Positions 4,519 through 5,046 of a stretch of DNA of 5,046 nucleotides are shown piece by piece. Origin of the DNA: a bacterium (GTDB lineage: Bacteria; Thermosulfidibacterota; Thermosulfidibacteria; Thermosulfidibacterales; Thermosulfidibacteraceae); contig JALWBK010000092.1 of assembly GCA_027037155.1 (NCBI GenBank), positions 6,356 to 11,401 of the forward strand, written 5' to 3'. A program made the position numbers and the translations under genes. The notes beneath the pieces were generated by a model that worked only from the letters and a program-made list of their open reading frames with translations, ran no database searches and was not told where the DNA came from. Numbering within the stretch: the stretch's first letter is position 1; every line of letters starts with the position of its first letter.

Positions 4519-5046
4519 CTATCTTTCTTTGATTTTTTCCTCAACCTGCACACCGAAGTGGCGCCCTGCCTTTGTGATGTGCACCAGCACCTTATCTTTC
4601 TTTTTTAGCTTTACAACGGAAACTGGCTCTCCTTGGGGATTGGTCAATCTTATGGTTTCGGCGTTTTGGAGGATGAGACTTCCCGTCTTGCCCTCGTACT
4701 GGGCCTTTACCAAAAGAAGGGGTCTGACTTCCGTCTTGTTTCTGCCAACGATAGCTTCCTTGGCGTTGCCCTTGCTGTCAACTATCAGCACTGTATCACC
4801 GCTTCCCAACTCCGAGAGGTATTTGGTTTTGTTGTTGGGACAGAATATGTAGGCGTGTACCCCTCCTGCATTTACCCTAAAGGGCCTTGGTGAAACGTAG
4901 GGATTCTCTATGCTTTCGGAATGGACCAGAAACAGAAAGTCGCTTCTGTCTCCAACCAGCATTCCTTCGCCAATATCCATGAGCTCTGTGGTGTCTATAC
5001 AGCACCTGTATCCCATACCAACAGGCTTTATCTCCGTTATCTCTGC
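4519..5046 (-). CDS. aroB': 3-dehydroquinate synthase II (archaeal-type DHQS), C-terminal part, 5'-truncated by window edge
   Basis: 175 codons plus a TAG stop; the frame is open to the right edge, so the true start lies outside. The Met of GMGYRC at 5016 is internal: the residues before it (AEITEIKPVG) fit the family. Family role: NAD-dependent oxidative deamination and cyclisation of 2-amino-3,7-dideoxy-D-threo-hept-6-ulosonate to 3-dehydroquinate, the alternative entry to the shikimate pathway that replaces the DAHP/AroB route. Seen, numbered in the fragment: IDTTELMDIGEGMLVG (17-32), FLVHSESIENPYV (39-51), RPFRVNAGGVHAY (54-66), KTKYLSELGSGD (73-84), LQNAETIRL (126-134) and RHFG (162-165). 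These blocks are strongly conserved in the family. Full proteins have about 330-380 aa, so about half is present; the catalytic N-terminal region is outside. One difference from the sequence I remember for the family is Tyr13 in GMGYR, where Asp is usual. It heads the visible part of the operon with iorB and paaK. Confidence 0.92.
   Translation of the reverse strand, partial: AEITEIKPVGMGYRCCIDTTELMDIGEGMLVGDRSDFLFLVHSESIENPYVSPRPFRVNAGGVHAYIFCPNNKTKYLSELGSGDTVLIVDSKGNAKEAIVGRNKTEVRPLLLVKAQYEGKTGSLILQNAETIRLTNPQGEPVSVVKLKKKDKVLVHITKAGRHFGVQVEEKIKER

Noticed and set aside
4479..4553. Upstream extension of iorB by 25 codons
   Set aside because: The added residues (MCRLRKKSKK and on) are the out-of-frame tail of DHQS-II; the domain begins directly at ATG 4478, which has its own AAGGAG.
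4399..4893. Plus-strand open frames opposite iorB and DHQS-II
   Set aside because: They lie antisense to strongly conserved coding sequence, lack recognisable domains, and look like shadows of the minus-strand codons.
5014..5016. ATG at 5016 as the start of DHQS-II
   Set aside because: It is inside the conserved GMG segment; the frame stays open to the edge with family-like residues before it, and the protein would be half the normal length.

Overview
The window suggests an anaerobic, probably thermophilic prokaryote. It carries an archaeal-type 3-dehydroquinate synthase (DHQS-II), a small subunit of an indolepyruvate:ferredoxin-type oxidoreductase (IOR), a PaaK-type aryl-CoA ligase and a split ADP-forming acyl-CoA synthetase (ACD). 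These genes are typical of Euryarchaeota such as Archaeoglobales, and also occur in deep-branching or sulfate-reducing bacteria (Desulfobacterota/Thermodesulfobacteria-like). Codon use favours AGA/AGG for Arg, ATA for Ile, and GAG and AAG. Strong Shine-Dalgarno sequences (GGAGG, AGGAGG, AAGGAG) precede three of the six starts. I lean towards a bacterium, but the sequence alone does not exclude an archaeon.

Layout. Positions 1-807 (minus) hold the N-terminal 269 codons of an ACD alpha subunit that runs off the left edge. A 67-bp divergent spacer (808-874) with a small central dyad separates it from a plus-strand pair. That pair is a compact ACD beta (ATP-grasp) subunit at 875-1516, which overlaps by 4 nt a divergent, N-terminally short aldehyde-dehydrogenase-fold protein at 1513-2697. 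One base after that stop lies the end of a convergent minus-strand operon. Read in its own direction, the operon is DHQS-II (C-terminal part only, entering from the right edge), then iorB, then paaK. iorB and paaK overlap by 26 nt, and the paaK ribosome-binding site lies inside iorB.

How the genes may work together. Both gene groups concern aryl (or acyl) acids and their CoA esters. IOR interconverts arylpyruvate and arylacetyl-CoA. PaaK activates arylacetate with ATP to AMP. ACD normally runs from acyl-CoA to acid plus ATP. DHQS-II is a step of de novo aromatic biosynthesis, so its operon with iorB and paaK suggests that arylacetates are salvaged and reductively carboxylated to aromatic amino acid precursors, as known in methanogens. 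The divergent and plus-strand group (ACD alpha, ACD beta, ALDH-like) looks like a separate energy-conserving or aldehyde/acyl-CoA module. The large IOR subunit (IorA) is not in the window.

There is no tRNA, rRNA, CRISPR array, insertion sequence or gene-free stretch over 300 bases. The least explained gene is the ALDH-like one: it keeps the catalytic Cys but has lost the usual general-base Glu and several canonical NAD-binding residues.
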